DNA from: Crocinitomicaceae bacterium
GTDB taxonomy: Bacteria > Bacteroidota > Bacteroidia > Flavobacteriales_D > Crocinitomicaceae
Assembly (NCBI GenBank): GCA_024643725.1
Contig: JAHEMJ010000001.1
Coordinates: 1-64,000 of the forward strand
Reading direction: 5' to 3'
DNA length: 64,000 bases
Positions 15,623 to 24,601 of this stretch are shown here, in pieces; the stretch's first letter is position 1, and every line of letters starts with the position of its first letter. The notes under the pieces are model-generated. The model ran no database searches. It had not been told where the DNA came from and saw nothing but the letters and a program-made list of their open reading frames with translations. The translations under genes were made by a program, and so were the position numbers.

Positions 15623-16567
15623 ATGAGATTTAAAAGTTTACTTGTCTTAGTTCTATTCGTTCAGTGCTCCTTTGCGCAAAAAACGTACAAGATTGCATTT
15701 TACAACACAGAAAACCTTTTTGACACGATCGATGGTCCAAACGACGACGCGGAATTTCTTCCTCAATCAAAGTCCCAATGGAATGGAACACGCTACAATG
15801 AAAAACTGACGCATATTCGCCAGGTGATGAACGATTTGAATCGTCCAATGATCGTTGGATTCAGTGAAATTGAAAATAAAAGCGTTTTGACGGATTTAAT
15901 CAAGGATGGATACTCGACTTACGGAATCGTTCATTACGAAAGTCCAGACCTACGTGGAATCGATGTCGGAATGATCTACGACAAGAAACTCCTCAGCTTG
16001 AAGGAATCTGGAAAAATACGTTTTGTCCTTCCGGGCGACACCACTCCCCTCACCCGCGACATCGTCTGGGCGAAATTCAAATGCAACAAAGAGTACATCT
16101 ACGTGATGGTTAATCACTGGCCAAGTCGTCGTTCCGGAACAGATACCAGCGAACCAAAACGCATCAAAGCAGCGGAAGCTGGAGCTCAGTTCATTGACTC
16201 GATTATGAAAATCAATCCTTCGGCGAAAATCGTTTACTTGGGCGACTTGAACGACCATCCGCAGGACAAAGCTCCACAAATCATTCAGCAACGCTTGATT
16301 CCGGTGATTACAGCCGCTTCTGGTGAATTTGGTGGGTCCTACAACTACAAAGAGGAATGGGGCGTATTAGATCACATCTATGTGTCTAAAGGCATGCAAA
16401 ACGGAAACGTACACATGGTAGAGAATTCAGGGAAAATTTCTTCCTTCCCTTACTTAATTACCGAATACAAAGGAAACAAAGTGCCTTTCAGAACCTACGG
16501 AGGAGATAAATACCTAGGTGGATACAGCGATCACTTACCTGTATCAATCGATATTTTAGTTCCGTAA
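15623..16567 (+). CDS. exported endonuclease/exonuclease/phosphatase family protein
   Basis: ATG 15623 gives signal peptide MRFKSLLVLVLFVQCSFAQ; the ORF track start at 15602 is upstream of it and overlaps the previous gene. Family motifs are complete: YNTENLFDT, GFSEIENK (metal Glu), NHWPSRRSGT, YLGDLNDHP, DHIYVSKGM and the final SDHLPVSIDI. The family hydrolyses phosphodiester or phosphomonoester bonds with a divalent metal; an exported DNase or phosphatase role is likely, substrate unknown. It probably belongs to the lemA transcript (14 bases after it). Its end overlaps the convergent gene by 37 bases. Confidence 0.85.
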   Translation: MRFKSLLVLVLFVQCSFAQKTYKIAFYNTENLFDTIDGPNDDAEFLPQSKSQWNGTRYNEKLTHIRQVMNDLNRPMIVGFSEIENKSVLTDLIKDGYSTYGIVHYESPDLRGIDVGMIYDKKLLSLKESGKIRFVLPGDTTPLTRDIVWAKFKCNKEYIYVMVNHWPSRRSGTDTSEPKRIKAAEAGAQFIDSIMKINPSAKIVYLGDLNDHPQDKAPQIIQQRLIPVITAASGEFGGSYNYKEEWGVLDHIYVSKGMQNGNVHMVENSGKISSFPYLITEYKGNKVPFRTYGGDKYLGGYSDHLPVSIDILVP

Positions 16568-17919
16568 GTTTTCTCTACCCCTTTAAATTGATAAGGTAGT
16601 TTTTCCTTGTAGAGAAACTTCTTTTGAATGGACTCGAACGGACGATAAATGTAGTACACGTAATTGTTGTGCACACGAATTTTATCCACATAGCGAAAAC
16701 TCAATTTCACTTTTTCGCTGATTTCTCCGGTTTTGATATTCATCAGTCCTAGGTAACACGAACCATCTTTTTCATAGGTCGCGTAAATGGATCCTGTGAC
16801 ACGGTCTTGCAAGACATTGCGTCTCCATCCCGTTTCCTTCGCTTGGTAATGGTGGTAAATCGGAATCGAATCCAAACGCTTTCCTTCGATGTCGTAAATC
16901 AACAACACATCCTTCGGATAATTGAAAATGAAAATGGAATCATTTCGGTGAAACATTGGCGCATAAACTTCCTCGTAATAAATGCTTTGCGTGAAATAAT
17001 TCGCTCCAATATAAATCTCCGCGTCAATACCCGTCTCTAGCTCCTTGTTTTTCGCCCAAAGTTTGGTGCGGACATCCATCCACTTGTATTCGGAGCGGTA
17101 AAGTTCCATCATCAAATCATCTTTAATGTTCACGATGGACTTGTAGGATGAATCCAATTTATCGTACACGTAATAATCGAAGGCTGGATAAATTTTACTG
17201 AAATCGGAGAAGAAAATCTTGGATGTATTGGTGTCCACAATCGGCTCAATGTACTTGAAATAATAATCCTTGGGAATTTGACCCAATTCAATCTGATCGC
17301 CATCGGAATAAACGCCATAGACATGCTCTTTGCAGATGACATGGGCATTTCCACGAAAATCTCGTTTCAATTCCAAGGCTTGATCGTTCAATAAAACACT
17401 TGATTTGGTTTCTGAGCCATTGTACAATAACAACTCACTTCCTTTCTGCAATTGTTTGGGATACGTCAATAATATGATATCGCCATTCGCTTGCAATTCA
17501 AAATCCGCCACGCTCAATCGCTTGGACCCGAAAACCGTATCTGGAACGCCAACAGATTTCACAATGACCTCCTTCGATAACTGAATGCGCATAGGAATCA
17601 ACAAGACTTCCAAACGAATTGTATCTTTTCGTTCTTTGTAGTGAAATTCGATGTTTGCTGTTTGATAAATTGCATGACGGAATTCAAAATTCAAGGTGCT
17701 CCCCAAGTTCATTTTATCCAATGAATAATCCGACATTCCATTCCAAGTAACCTGATAAATAATGGTATCTCCTCCAGGAAATGGAGACATGGTAATCCCG
17801 ACATTGGAAACTAAATCGCCGGATCGCTTGTCGATGCACGTCAAACGAAGCACTTGTCCATCGATATGAATGGAACTTAATACCAAGAAAATAAATAGCA
17901 GTAATCTCATCTTATGCAT
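16531..17919 (-). CDS. exported protein with carboxypeptidase-regulatory-like N-domain, unknown function
   Basis: A 462-aa protein with signal peptide MRLLLFIFLVLSSIHIDG. Residues about 22-110 look like a carboxypeptidase-regulatory (CarboxypepD_reg-like) beta-sandwich, followed by about 330 residues with repeated beta-strand segments (VYGVYSDGDQIEL, IFIFNYPKDVLLIYDIEG, GSIYATYEKDGSCYLG) that suggest a beta-propeller. Probably periplasmic or surface-exposed. Two in-frame ATGs (17919 and 17910) both fit; a 7-base inverted repeat spans them. It follows ilvE by 33 bases on the same strand, so it may be cotranscribed. Confidence 0.65.
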   Translation of the reverse strand: MHKMRLLLFIFLVLSSIHIDGQVLRLTCIDKRSGDLVSNVGITMSPFPGGDTIIYQVTWNGMSDYSLDKMNLGSTLNFEFRHAIYQTANIEFHYKERKDTIRLEVLLIPMRIQLSKEVIVKSVGVPDTVFGSKRLSVADFELQANGDIILLTYPKQLQKGSELLLYNGSETKSSVLLNDQALELKRDFRGNAHVICKEHVYGVYSDGDQIELGQIPKDYYFKYIEPIVDTNTSKIFFSDFSKIYPAFDYYVYDKLDSSYKSIVNIKDDLMMELYRSEYKWMDVRTKLWAKNKELETGIDAEIYIGANYFTQSIYYEEVYAPMFHRNDSIFIFNYPKDVLLIYDIEGKRLDSIPIYHHYQAKETGWRRNVLQDRVTGSIYATYEKDGSCYLGLMNIKTGEISEKVKLSFRYVDKIRVHNNYVYYIYRPFESIQKKFLYKEKLPYQFKGVEKTYGTKISIDTGK

Positions 17920-17924
17920 GAGAT
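17904..17924 (-). promoter_or_regulatory. inverted repeat across the start codon of the 462-aa gene
   Basis: A perfect 7-base inverted repeat, ATCTCAT (17904-17910) and ATGAGAT (17918-17924), separated by seven bases. On the mRNA the hairpin would include both possible ATG starts, one in the 5' arm/loop edge (17919) and one in the 3' arm (17910). It might limit translation initiation of this gene relative to ilvE; this is inference from structure alone. Confidence 0.35.
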
Positions 17925-17952
17925 GCCGTTAAAAGAAAAATTCCACAAGGAA

Positions 17953-19023
17953 TTATACGCGAACGTTCCAATTGAAAATATCCGGTTCAATACCTGCTTT
18001 CAAATCGTCCATGTGTTGTTTGATGCGATTCGACAAGGTACGAGTTTCAAACGCAGGCAATTCTAGGATTTCATCACGGTAACCAATGACAATGATTTGT
18101 GCAATCGTCGCCGCAGTTCCTGCGCCAAATGCATCTTCCAAGGTGCCATTTTTCGCAGCTGTCACAATCTCTTCTACAGAAACTTGACGTTCTTCGATTT
18201 CTACACCCCAGCTTGCCGCAAGTTCTAACACCGAACGTTTTGTGATACCACGTAAAATGGTATCCGCGTCCTCTGATGGAGTAATCAATTTTCCACCGAT
18301 TTGGAAAATGATGTTCATCGTTCCTGATTCCTCAATGTACAAATGTTCTTTCGCATCTGTCCAAACCAATTGGTGGAATCCTTGCATTTGACATTGTTTT
18401 GCTGGATACAATGAAGCGCCGTAATTTCCAGCCGCCTTTGCACGTCCAACACCACCTTTGGCAGCACGTGTATAATGTTCTTCAATTTTCACACGAACAG
18501 GTTCCGCGTAATACGCTCCTACTGGTGAAGTAATAACCATGAATTTATAAGTGTCAGATGGTTTGATTCCAACCAATTCATCTGTCCCAAACAAAAATGG
18601 ACGAATGTACAACGAGTATCCTGGACGATCCGTCACCCAGTCTTTATCCACGGCAACCAATTGTTTCACCGCTTCAAGAAAAATTTCTTCTGGAACTTCT
18701 GGCATGCACATGCGTGAAGCAGATTCGGCAAAACGTTTTGCGTTCATGTCTGGACGAAACAAAATCACTTCACCTTCCGCATTTTTGTATGCTTTTAATC
18801 CTTCAAAAATAGATTGTCCATAATGCAACGCAGACATAGCAGGATGCATTGGAATCGGTTGAAATGGCATGATTTTACCTTCCTTCCACTCTCCATCCGC
18901 ATATTCCATAATGAACATATGATCTGAGAAGATTCTTCCGAAAGGCAAATTATCCCAATCAACTTGAGCGAGTGAAGATTGGTTTGTTTTTTCAACTGAA
19001 AAAGTAAGAGATGTAGTTGACAT
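17953..19023 (-). CDS. ilvE: branched-chain amino acid aminotransferase
   Basis: A 356-aa class IV (fold type IV) PLP aminotransferase that interconverts Val, Leu, Ile and their 2-oxo acids with glutamate/2-oxoglutarate. Group II BCAT features: MHYGQSIFEGLKAYKN region (here SALHYGQSIFEGLKAY), RPDMNAKRFAESASRM, the PLP-lysine segment GGVGRAKAAGNYGASLYPA, and EESGTMNIIF. Length matches the family. It heads a - strand unit with the 462-aa exported gene. A perfect dyad at 19027-19050 lies directly before the ATG. Confidence 0.93.
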   Translation of the reverse strand: MSTTSLTFSVEKTNQSSLAQVDWDNLPFGRIFSDHMFIMEYADGEWKEGKIMPFQPIPMHPAMSALHYGQSIFEGLKAYKNAEGEVILFRPDMNAKRFAESASRMCMPEVPEEIFLEAVKQLVAVDKDWVTDRPGYSLYIRPFLFGTDELVGIKPSDTYKFMVITSPVGAYYAEPVRVKIEEHYTRAAKGGVGRAKAAGNYGASLYPAKQCQMQGFHQLVWTDAKEHLYIEESGTMNIIFQIGGKLITPSEDADTILRGITKRSVLELAASWGVEIEERQVSVEEIVTAAKNGTLEDAFGAGTAATIAQIIVIGYRDEILELPAFETRTLSNRIKQHMDDLKAGIEPDIFNWNVRV

Positions 19024-19026
19024 ACG

Positions 19027-19050
19027 CGTATATTGTTGCGCGAATATACG
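19027..19050 (-). promoter_or_regulatory. operator-like dyad in the ilvE promoter
   Basis: Perfect 8-base inverted repeat CGTATATT (19027-19034) / AATATACG (19043-19050) with an 8-base spacer, starting three bases upstream of the ilvE ATG. On the - strand it includes TATATTCG (19048-19041), a one-mismatch -7 element. A regulator bound here would block transcription or translation of ilvE. Regulator unknown. Confidence 0.45.
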
Positions 19051-19098
19051 TCCTTTATTCCTCCTTCACAACTAATTTTATTCACAAGACAATTCTTG

Positions 19099-19106
19099 TA
19101 CTTTTG
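19099..19106 (+). promoter_or_regulatory. -7 element TACTTTTG for recQ
   Basis: Exact TAnnTTTG, 17 bases before the GTG start of recQ; a TTTT (19076-19079) lies 19 bases upstream in place of TTTG. It sits in the 100-base divergent region shared with ilvE. Confidence 0.5.
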
Positions 19107-19123
19107 TAAAACAATCCAACAAA

Positions 19124-20995
19124 GTGAACAGCAGCGAACAAGTATTGAAACAATTTTGGGGATTCGATCATTTTAGACCGAATCAAAAAGCCATTGTGGA
19201 AGATGCGGTTGCCGGCAAGGATGTGCTGGCACTTTTGCCAACTGGGGGCGGAAAGTCCATTTGTTTTCAAGTTCCTGGATTGATGCGTGAAGGTGTCACC
19301 GTTGTTATTTCTCCGCTGATTGCCCTCATGCAAGACCAAGTCGATAACTTAAGTAAGCGTGGAATCCGGGCGAAATCCATCACCTCTGGCATGAGCTACA
19401 AGGAAATCGACCAAATATTGGACAATGCGCGTTTCGGTGGATTGGATTTCCTCTACACCTCTCCAGAACGAACGATGTCTACCCTTTTCATTGAACGGTT
19501 TAAACGAATGAATGTCGGACTAATTGTTGTAGACGAAGCGCACTGCATTTCGGAATGGGGACATGATTTTCGTCCAAGTTTTATGCACATTAAAAACTTG
19601 CGTGAATTGAAACCCCAAGTACCCATTCTTGCGTTGACAGCAACAGCCACGGAACGGGTGAAAACGGACATCATCACGCACCTAAACTTGAAAAAAGAGG
19701 TCGTTCATGAGGCTTCTTTCCAACGTCCAAACTTAAACTACCAAGTCCGTAAAACCAGTAATAAAATTGAATCGATCCTAGCTCATTGCAAATTGACCGA
19801 TGGCGTTGGAATCGTTTACTGCCAAACCAGGCGATCCGTAAAGGAAATGGTCAAATTACTCATGTCGAATCGCATTTCGTGTGGCGTATACCACGGTGGA
19901 CTCACAAAATCCGAGCGCGAGCGCATGCTGAATGACTGGATGACTGAAAAACGGCGAATCATGGTCGCCACAAACGCGTTTGGAATGGGCATCGACAAAC
20001 CAAATGTTCGTTTCGTACTTCACTATGAAATCCCAAGTTCTTTGGAGGCATATTTTCAAGAAGCTGGACGTGGTGGCCGAGATGGAGAAACATCCAAAGC
20101 CTTGCTGTTCTTTGAGGAAAAAGACACGCTTCAATTGAAAGAGTCAACCTTGAAGAAATTCCCCAAAAAGGAAGATGTACTCAATACCTACCGAGCGATT
20201 TCCAATTATTTAAAAATTGCCATTGGATCTGGTAAGGATGAAACGTATCCCCTCGATCTGAAAAAGATTTGCCAAGTGTTTAAATTGGATTACGAAACAA
20301 CTTTTCATTCCTTGCGCATATTAGAATTGAATGAAAACCTGCTTTTTTCTGAAGGCACGTATCACCCAACCAAGTTGCGTTTTCTCGTCGACAACCGGGA
20401 ACTATACAACTTTCAGATTCAATACGAATCCGCTCACGCCTTATCGACTTTACTCACTCGCTCCTATCCCGGAATCTTCGATTATTTTCATGCGATTCAC
20501 GAAGATGAGATTTGTAAAAGACTAAAAATCAATTTTGAACGTTTAACGCAACAACTAGAGTTTATGCAGTTACACGGAATCATTGATTTAAATTTAAGAA
20601 GCAACCTGCCAACAGTCACTTATTTAACTGAAAGACTGCCGGATAGCTATGTTAATTTAAAGCCAGAAATTTACAAGGATCGACGAGATGTGGCCATTGC
20701 AAAGGCAGAGGCCATGTTGCAGTTTTGTTTATCCGATGAATGTCGCACACAACAAGTGATTCGTTACTTCGGTCAAACATCCGAACCTTGTGGAACGTGC
20801 GATGTCTGTCAGCGAAATAAAATCCCCAAGGATTCCATACAAAGTGAATTAATCCATTTGTTGGAACGACCACAGTCATCTAGAGAATTGTCTGATGCCC
20901 TTCGCATTCCTGAAAACGAAATAAAGGAAATCCTACGCGTTTTATTATCCCAAGAAATCATCTTAACTATCGACGGAAAGTTTTACTTGAACTAA
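19124..20995 (+). CDS. recQ: RecQ-type ATP-dependent DNA helicase
   Basis: A 623-aa 3'-5' helicase of superfamily 2 used in recombination and repair. Motif 0 is FRPNQKAIVEDAV; Walker A is TGGGKS (about residues 40-45); Walker B is DEAH (137-140) followed by the aromatic-rich CISEWGHDFRPSF loop; motif VI is QEAGRGGRDG. A RecQ C-terminal zinc site is seen as FCLSDECRTQQ..FGQ, EPCGTCDVC, then a winged helix. I see no HRDC domain at the C-terminus; the short ending after the winged helix fits the compact Bacteroidota RecQ type. The start is GTG 19124, supported by the promoter element 17 bases upstream. Confidence 0.93.
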   Translation: MNSSEQVLKQFWGFDHFRPNQKAIVEDAVAGKDVLALLPTGGGKSICFQVPGLMREGVTVVISPLIALMQDQVDNLSKRGIRAKSITSGMSYKEIDQILDNARFGGLDFLYTSPERTMSTLFIERFKRMNVGLIVVDEAHCISEWGHDFRPSFMHIKNLRELKPQVPILALTATATERVKTDIITHLNLKKEVVHEASFQRPNLNYQVRKTSNKIESILAHCKLTDGVGIVYCQTRRSVKEMVKLLMSNRISCGVYHGGLTKSERERMLNDWMTEKRRIMVATNAFGMGIDKPNVRFVLHYEIPSSLEAYFQEAGRGGRDGETSKALLFFEEKDTLQLKESTLKKFPKKEDVLNTYRAISNYLKIAIGSGKDETYPLDLKKICQVFKLDYETTFHSLRILELNENLLFSEGTYHPTKLRFLVDNRELYNFQIQYESAHALSTLLTRSYPGIFDYFHAIHEDEICKRLKINFERLTQQLEFMQLHGIIDLNLRSNLPTVTYLTERLPDSYVNLKPEIYKDRRDVAIAKAEAMLQFCLSDECRTQQVIRYFGQTSEPCGTCDVCQRNKIPKDSIQSELIHLLERPQSSRELSDALRIPENEIKEILRVLLSQEIILTIDGKFYLN

Positions 20996-21005
20996 ACTTT
21001 CTACC

Positions 21006-22970
21006 ATGTCTCATGTCACGCCGGACTTTCGTCCTGCCTTTTCGCGCTATCCGTTTGTGTACCTCTGTTGCTATTTTTGCATGGGGATTTTTCTTGCAGA
21101 AAAATGGCTGTGGAATCAAGATTTATTGCTCCTACTCTCTTCGTTACTGCTCGTCAGTGCGGGAATTAGTAATACTTATTTCCGTTCCGATATTCTTCCA
21201 AAACAACTATTCTTGCTGTGGTCCTTCAGTTTACTTGGCTATTTAGCACATCACGAGCAAGAACAACAATCCGGATGGAGCAATTGGCATTTCCATCGTG
21301 GGAAATCAACCTTTGAGGTAAAAATCACCGAATTTCAATCACATTCGGACTGGTCAAAAGCAATCGCTTGTATTCATTGGAAGGACGGAGCGAAAATTTT
21401 CGATATGCCTGTCTGCATGTATATTCGAGCGAAAAAGCTTCCAAAATTGGACGATGTATTGCGCGTCACTACACAGATCATTCGCATGGAGAACAAAGGA
21501 AATCCGGGTGAATTTGACCTAAAAACCTACTGGAAAACCAAAGGAATTGAAGGCATGTGCTTCATCGAAGATACTGATTTTAACATCCTGCGAAATGAGC
21601 CAGCTTCCTGGTTGACACAAAGCGTGCGAAAAGCGAATCAATTGTGCATGGACATTCTGGCAAGTCATTTAAAAGGAACGGAGCTTGGCATTGCTCAAGC
21701 CTTGATTTTAGGAGATAAATCCATGTTGGACAATGAGATTCGCAGTGCATTTTCTGCCACGGGAGCGATGCACATTCTCGCTGTTTCTGGACTACACATT
21801 GGACTCATCTTACAATTATTGATCTTCCTCATGCAGTTCGCTGCTCATTGGATAAGTCGTTCCAAGGCCATCTTTTTCATCGTCGTATTACTTTGGTTTT
21901 ACGCTTTAATGACCGGTTTTTCACCTTCCGTTATCCGTGCCGTTTTTATGTTCAGTGTGTTGACCTTAACCCAGTGGACAGGTATTCAAATTTCATCCAT
22001 CAACTCACTATTTTTCACGGCATTCGTCATCGTACTCATTAAACCCATGTATTTCTTCGATATCGGTTTTCAACTGTCGTATTTGGCCATGTTGGGCATC
22101 TTTTTGTTTTATCCAATCATTGGAAAAAGCTGGACGCCATCCAATAAAATCCTTGCTTACCTGTGGGAGGGAACGGCCATTGGATTCGCGGCGCAAGTCG
22201 TCACGACACCATTAACACTTTACTATTTTCATCAATTCCCAAATTATTTTGCCGTCGCAAACTTAGGACTCATGGGACTTTCATCGGTGGTTTTGGCTGT
22301 CGGGATTTTCATTTTAGGATTGCATTTTGTCCCATTGATTGGAAAACTGAGTGGCATTGTTTTATTTCTATCACTCTGGATGATGTTTGCTTTCATCCAA
22401 TGGATTGAGTCCTGGCCCGGCGCACTCGTTTATGGATTTGAATTAGCGCTGTACTGGATTCCCTTTTTATTTTTCATCGCAGCGGTATTACTTCTTGGAA
22501 ATCCATCGGAACCATACTGGCGGATCAATGCGGTGCATTTTATCGTCATTTTAAGTTTGATCACTTGGAAGCGGTGGAGAAACATACAGGAGGATCACTT
22601 GTGTATCCTCAACGAAAACAAATGCTGCATTCTCCTAAAAAAGAACCAACAGATGTATTGCTTTTACAACGATGACAATCCAGATAAGATCAAGTTTTCC
22701 GTTCAAAACTACCTGAAGATTTTTCCCGGAGAGCCAAGGTATTATTCGATCAAACATCAGAATGTACACGTGGATAATGAAAGATTTACCTTACACTTGG
22801 ACTGGCACAAAAAAGACCTGTTGATTCAGCTCAACACGCATCGAATAGCGATTCTTTCGGATACTTCATCCAAACAAATCTCACCTACAAAAAGCTACTA
22901 CATGCCGTGGGTGGAGCATCCAAACTCCTTGAAATTTGGCGCAAAATTCATTCACTTGTCGTCCAATTAA
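21006..22970 (+). CDS. comEC: ComEC/Rec2 family DNA uptake channel (no beta-lactamase domain)
   Basis: A 654-aa polytopic inner-membrane protein. Residues about 20-75 are membrane helices, 80-200 the soluble DUF4131/OB-type region (GNPGEFDLKTYWKTKGIEG), 230-500 the competence domain with SATGAMHILAVSGLHIGLI and GFSPSVIRAVFMF, followed by about 150 soluble residues. Full-length ComEC of Firmicutes carries a C-terminal metallo-beta-lactamase domain; no HxHxDH motif is seen here, so this is the short form. Family role is transport of single-stranded DNA across the inner membrane during transformation. It starts 10 bases after recQ. Confidence 0.88.
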   Translation: MSHVTPDFRPAFSRYPFVYLCCYFCMGIFLAEKWLWNQDLLLLLSSLLLVSAGISNTYFRSDILPKQLFLLWSFSLLGYLAHHEQEQQSGWSNWHFHRGKSTFEVKITEFQSHSDWSKAIACIHWKDGAKIFDMPVCMYIRAKKLPKLDDVLRVTTQIIRMENKGNPGEFDLKTYWKTKGIEGMCFIEDTDFNILRNEPASWLTQSVRKANQLCMDILASHLKGTELGIAQALILGDKSMLDNEIRSAFSATGAMHILAVSGLHIGLILQLLIFLMQFAAHWISRSKAIFFIVVLLWFYALMTGFSPSVIRAVFMFSVLTLTQWTGIQISSINSLFFTAFVIVLIKPMYFFDIGFQLSYLAMLGIFLFYPIIGKSWTPSNKILAYLWEGTAIGFAAQVVTTPLTLYYFHQFPNYFAVANLGLMGLSSVVLAVGIFILGLHFVPLIGKLSGIVLFLSLWMMFAFIQWIESWPGALVYGFELALYWIPFLFFIAAVLLLGNPSEPYWRINAVHFIVILSLITWKRWRNIQEDHLCILNENKCCILLKKNQQMYCFYNDDNPDKIKFSVQNYLKIFPGEPRYYSIKHQNVHVDNERFTLHLDWHKKDLLIQLNTHRIAILSDTSSKQISPTKSYYMPWVEHPNSLKFGAKFIHLSSN

Positions 22971-22980
22971 ATGCAAATCT

Positions 22981-22988
22981 TATCTTTG
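22981..22988 (+). promoter_or_regulatory. -7 element TATCTTTG before the rhodanese gene
   Basis: Exact TAnnTTTG immediately after the comEC stop, 12 bases before ATG 23001. It lies within the ORF-track version of the rhodanese ORF, which starts at 22971, and argues for the shorter start. CTTG at 22955-22958 is a possible upstream box with a 22-base spacer. Confidence 0.5.
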
Positions 22989-23000
22989 CCAAAACGAATT

Positions 23001-23318
23001 ATGCGCTACATCGATCCAAAAAGCTGTCAAGAAAGATTGTCGAAGCAAGACAATTTGATCATTATTGATATTCGCGAAAACTACGAATACCAACATTGCA
23101 ACGCCGGATTCACTCACATTCCAATGGGTGAAATCGCTGAGCGTCATGCTGAAATCCCATCTGATAAAGACGTGGTGATCATGTGTCAGTCTGGACGTCG
23201 AGCAGAAGCTGTCGTAAATTTGTTAGAAACTGAATTTCATTTTCCCGCTGTGTTTGTCATGGAAGGTGGAATCACGAATTGGATTGCTCAAGTAGATCCT
23301 TCGTTAAAACTAGACTAA
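23001..23318 (+). CDS. rhodanese-like domain protein
   Basis: A single rhodanese domain of 105 aa: SCQERLSKQDNLIIIDIRENYEYQHCNAG, then the active-site loop with MCQSGRRAEAV, where the Cys is the sulfur-carrying catalytic residue, and the terminal VMEGGITNWIAQ. Such proteins shuttle sulfane sulfur or act as thiol carriers. ATG 23001 is preferred over 22971 because a -7 element lies between them. The DedA gene follows without a gap. Confidence 0.88.
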   Translation: MRYIDPKSCQERLSKQDNLIIIDIRENYEYQHCNAGFTHIPMGEIAERHAEIPSDKDVVIMCQSGRRAEAVVNLLETEFHFPAVFVMEGGITNWIAQVDPSLKLD

Positions 23319-23987
23319 ATGACACTTCTCAAAGATTTCTTGGACTTTTTCCTTCACTTGGATGTCCATTTGTTCGCCTTGATTCAAGATTACGGAACAT
23401 GGATTTACGGCATTTTATTTCTCATCATTTTTGTGGAAACTGGATTGGTGGTCATGCCTTTACTTCCAGGAGATTCCCTGTTATTCGCCGCTGGTACTTT
23501 TTGCGCTGGAGTCATTCAGGACGGTGAAAAAGCAGAGTTGAACTTGTTTATTGTCCTAGCTCTTTTAATCGTGGCGGCAATTCTTGGAGATGGTCTAAAT
23601 TATTTTCTTGGAAAAACCATCGGACTTAAAGCCTTAACGTGGAAAGTTGGAAACCGTCAAATCGTTCAACAAAAGTACATTGACCAAACACAAGCGTTTT
23701 TTGAAAAACATGGATCAAAAACCATCATCATTGCGCGTTTTGTCCCAATTGTACGAACCTTCGCGCCATTCGTAGCTGGAATTGGTAATATGAGTTACCG
23801 CAATTTCTTTCGTTACAACGTCATTGGTGGAATCGCTTGGGTATGTGGATTAACTTTGCTAGGTTACTTCTTCGGCAACTTGGACATCGTTCGTAAAAAC
23901 TTCGAAATTGTCATTTTCGGCATCATCGGCATTTCATTATTGCCCATGATTATTGAAATTATACGCGCTAAATTATCCTCAAAGTAA
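23319..23987 (+). CDS. DedA family membrane protein
   Basis: A 222-aa DedA/SNARE-associated family protein. Hallmarks are ETGLVVMPLLPGDSLLFAAG and RFVPIVRTFAPFVAGIGNMSYRNFFRYNVIGG; five or six membrane segments including re-entrant ones. DedA proteins act as lipid-carrier (undecaprenyl phosphate or phospholipid) flippases linked to proton motive force and envelope integrity. The ATG follows the rhodanese stop directly. The last nine bases overlap the convergent gene at 23979. Confidence 0.9.
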   Translation: MTLLKDFLDFFLHLDVHLFALIQDYGTWIYGILFLIIFVETGLVVMPLLPGDSLLFAAGTFCAGVIQDGEKAELNLFIVLALLIVAAILGDGLNYFLGKTIGLKALTWKVGNRQIVQQKYIDQTQAFFEKHGSKTIIIARFVPIVRTFAPFVAGIGNMSYRNFFRYNVIGGIAWVCGLTLLGYFFGNLDIVRKNFEIVIFGIIGISLLPMIIEIIRAKLSSK

Positions 23988-24500
23988 GGCTTGAAATTCT
24001 TGTTTCAAGAACGAAACTGCGACCTCTGAAGGCATCGCCTCTAACTGCGACAACAACTCCATGATTTTCGCTGATAAGTCCAAAGACGTTGCTGTTGGTT
24101 CCATCTGACTTGCAGCTAAATTGATCAAGCGAATCGACTCTTCTTTGGAATCACGCATCATTTTCCATCCCGTTTCAGAGATAAAAAGTTGCTGTGCGAC
24201 ATTGTGATCAAATTCCTCGCGAATGGTTTTCAATAAAATACTTTGTTGCGCCAATGCACTAACATTTCCCTGATGTGCACGCATTACCAAACTATTTGGG
24301 TGGATACGTTCCATCAACAAAATGGCGCGTTGATATGCTTCCAATCGTGCCGGTAAAAAAAACTCTTGGCGTCCTTTGCGTAATTCCAATTGCAACTTAA
24401 CCAATTCTTGATCCTCTTGGCGTTTTAAAAAGAAATAAACCAAAGCGATGATTGTCAGTCCGAAGAAAATCAATAATACAAGAAAGAGCCAAAGTTCCAT
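23979..24500 (-). CDS. conserved hypothetical membrane-anchored protein
   Basis: ATG 24500 (MELWLFLVLLIFFGLTIIALVYFFLKRQ) starts with a membrane anchor; the ORF-track start at 24548 would place a promoter element inside the gene. After the anchor come about 145 residues of predicted helices with Gln- and Glu-rich segments, LQLELRKGRQEFFLPARLEAYQRAILLMERI and GNVSALAQQSILLKTIREEFDHNVAQQLFIS, probably cytoplasmic. I have seen similar proteins annotated as conserved hypothetical in Bacteroidota; the function is unknown. Convergent with the DedA gene. Confidence 0.7.
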   Translation of the reverse strand: MELWLFLVLLIFFGLTIIALVYFFLKRQEDQELVKLQLELRKGRQEFFLPARLEAYQRAILLMERIHPNSLVMRAHQGNVSALAQQSILLKTIREEFDHNVAQQLFISETGWKMMRDSKEESIRLINLAASQMEPTATSLDLSAKIMELLSQLEAMPSEVAVSFLKQEFQALL

Positions 24501-24515
24501 AGGTGTTGTTTTGCA

Positions 24516-24523
24516 CAAAGATA
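24516..24523 (-). promoter_or_regulatory. -7 element TATCTTTG for the 24500 gene
   Basis: On the - strand TATCTTTG lies 15 bases before ATG 24500, with TTTG (24549-24546) 22 bases further upstream. It shares the divergent region with the symporter gene at 24602. Confidence 0.5.
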
Positions 24524-24601
24524 ACAAGGATTGAAAAGTAATGCCCAAAAATTTCCGCGGATATCGATGATTCCGTTATTTTTACATTTCAAACTTATTG
24601 C

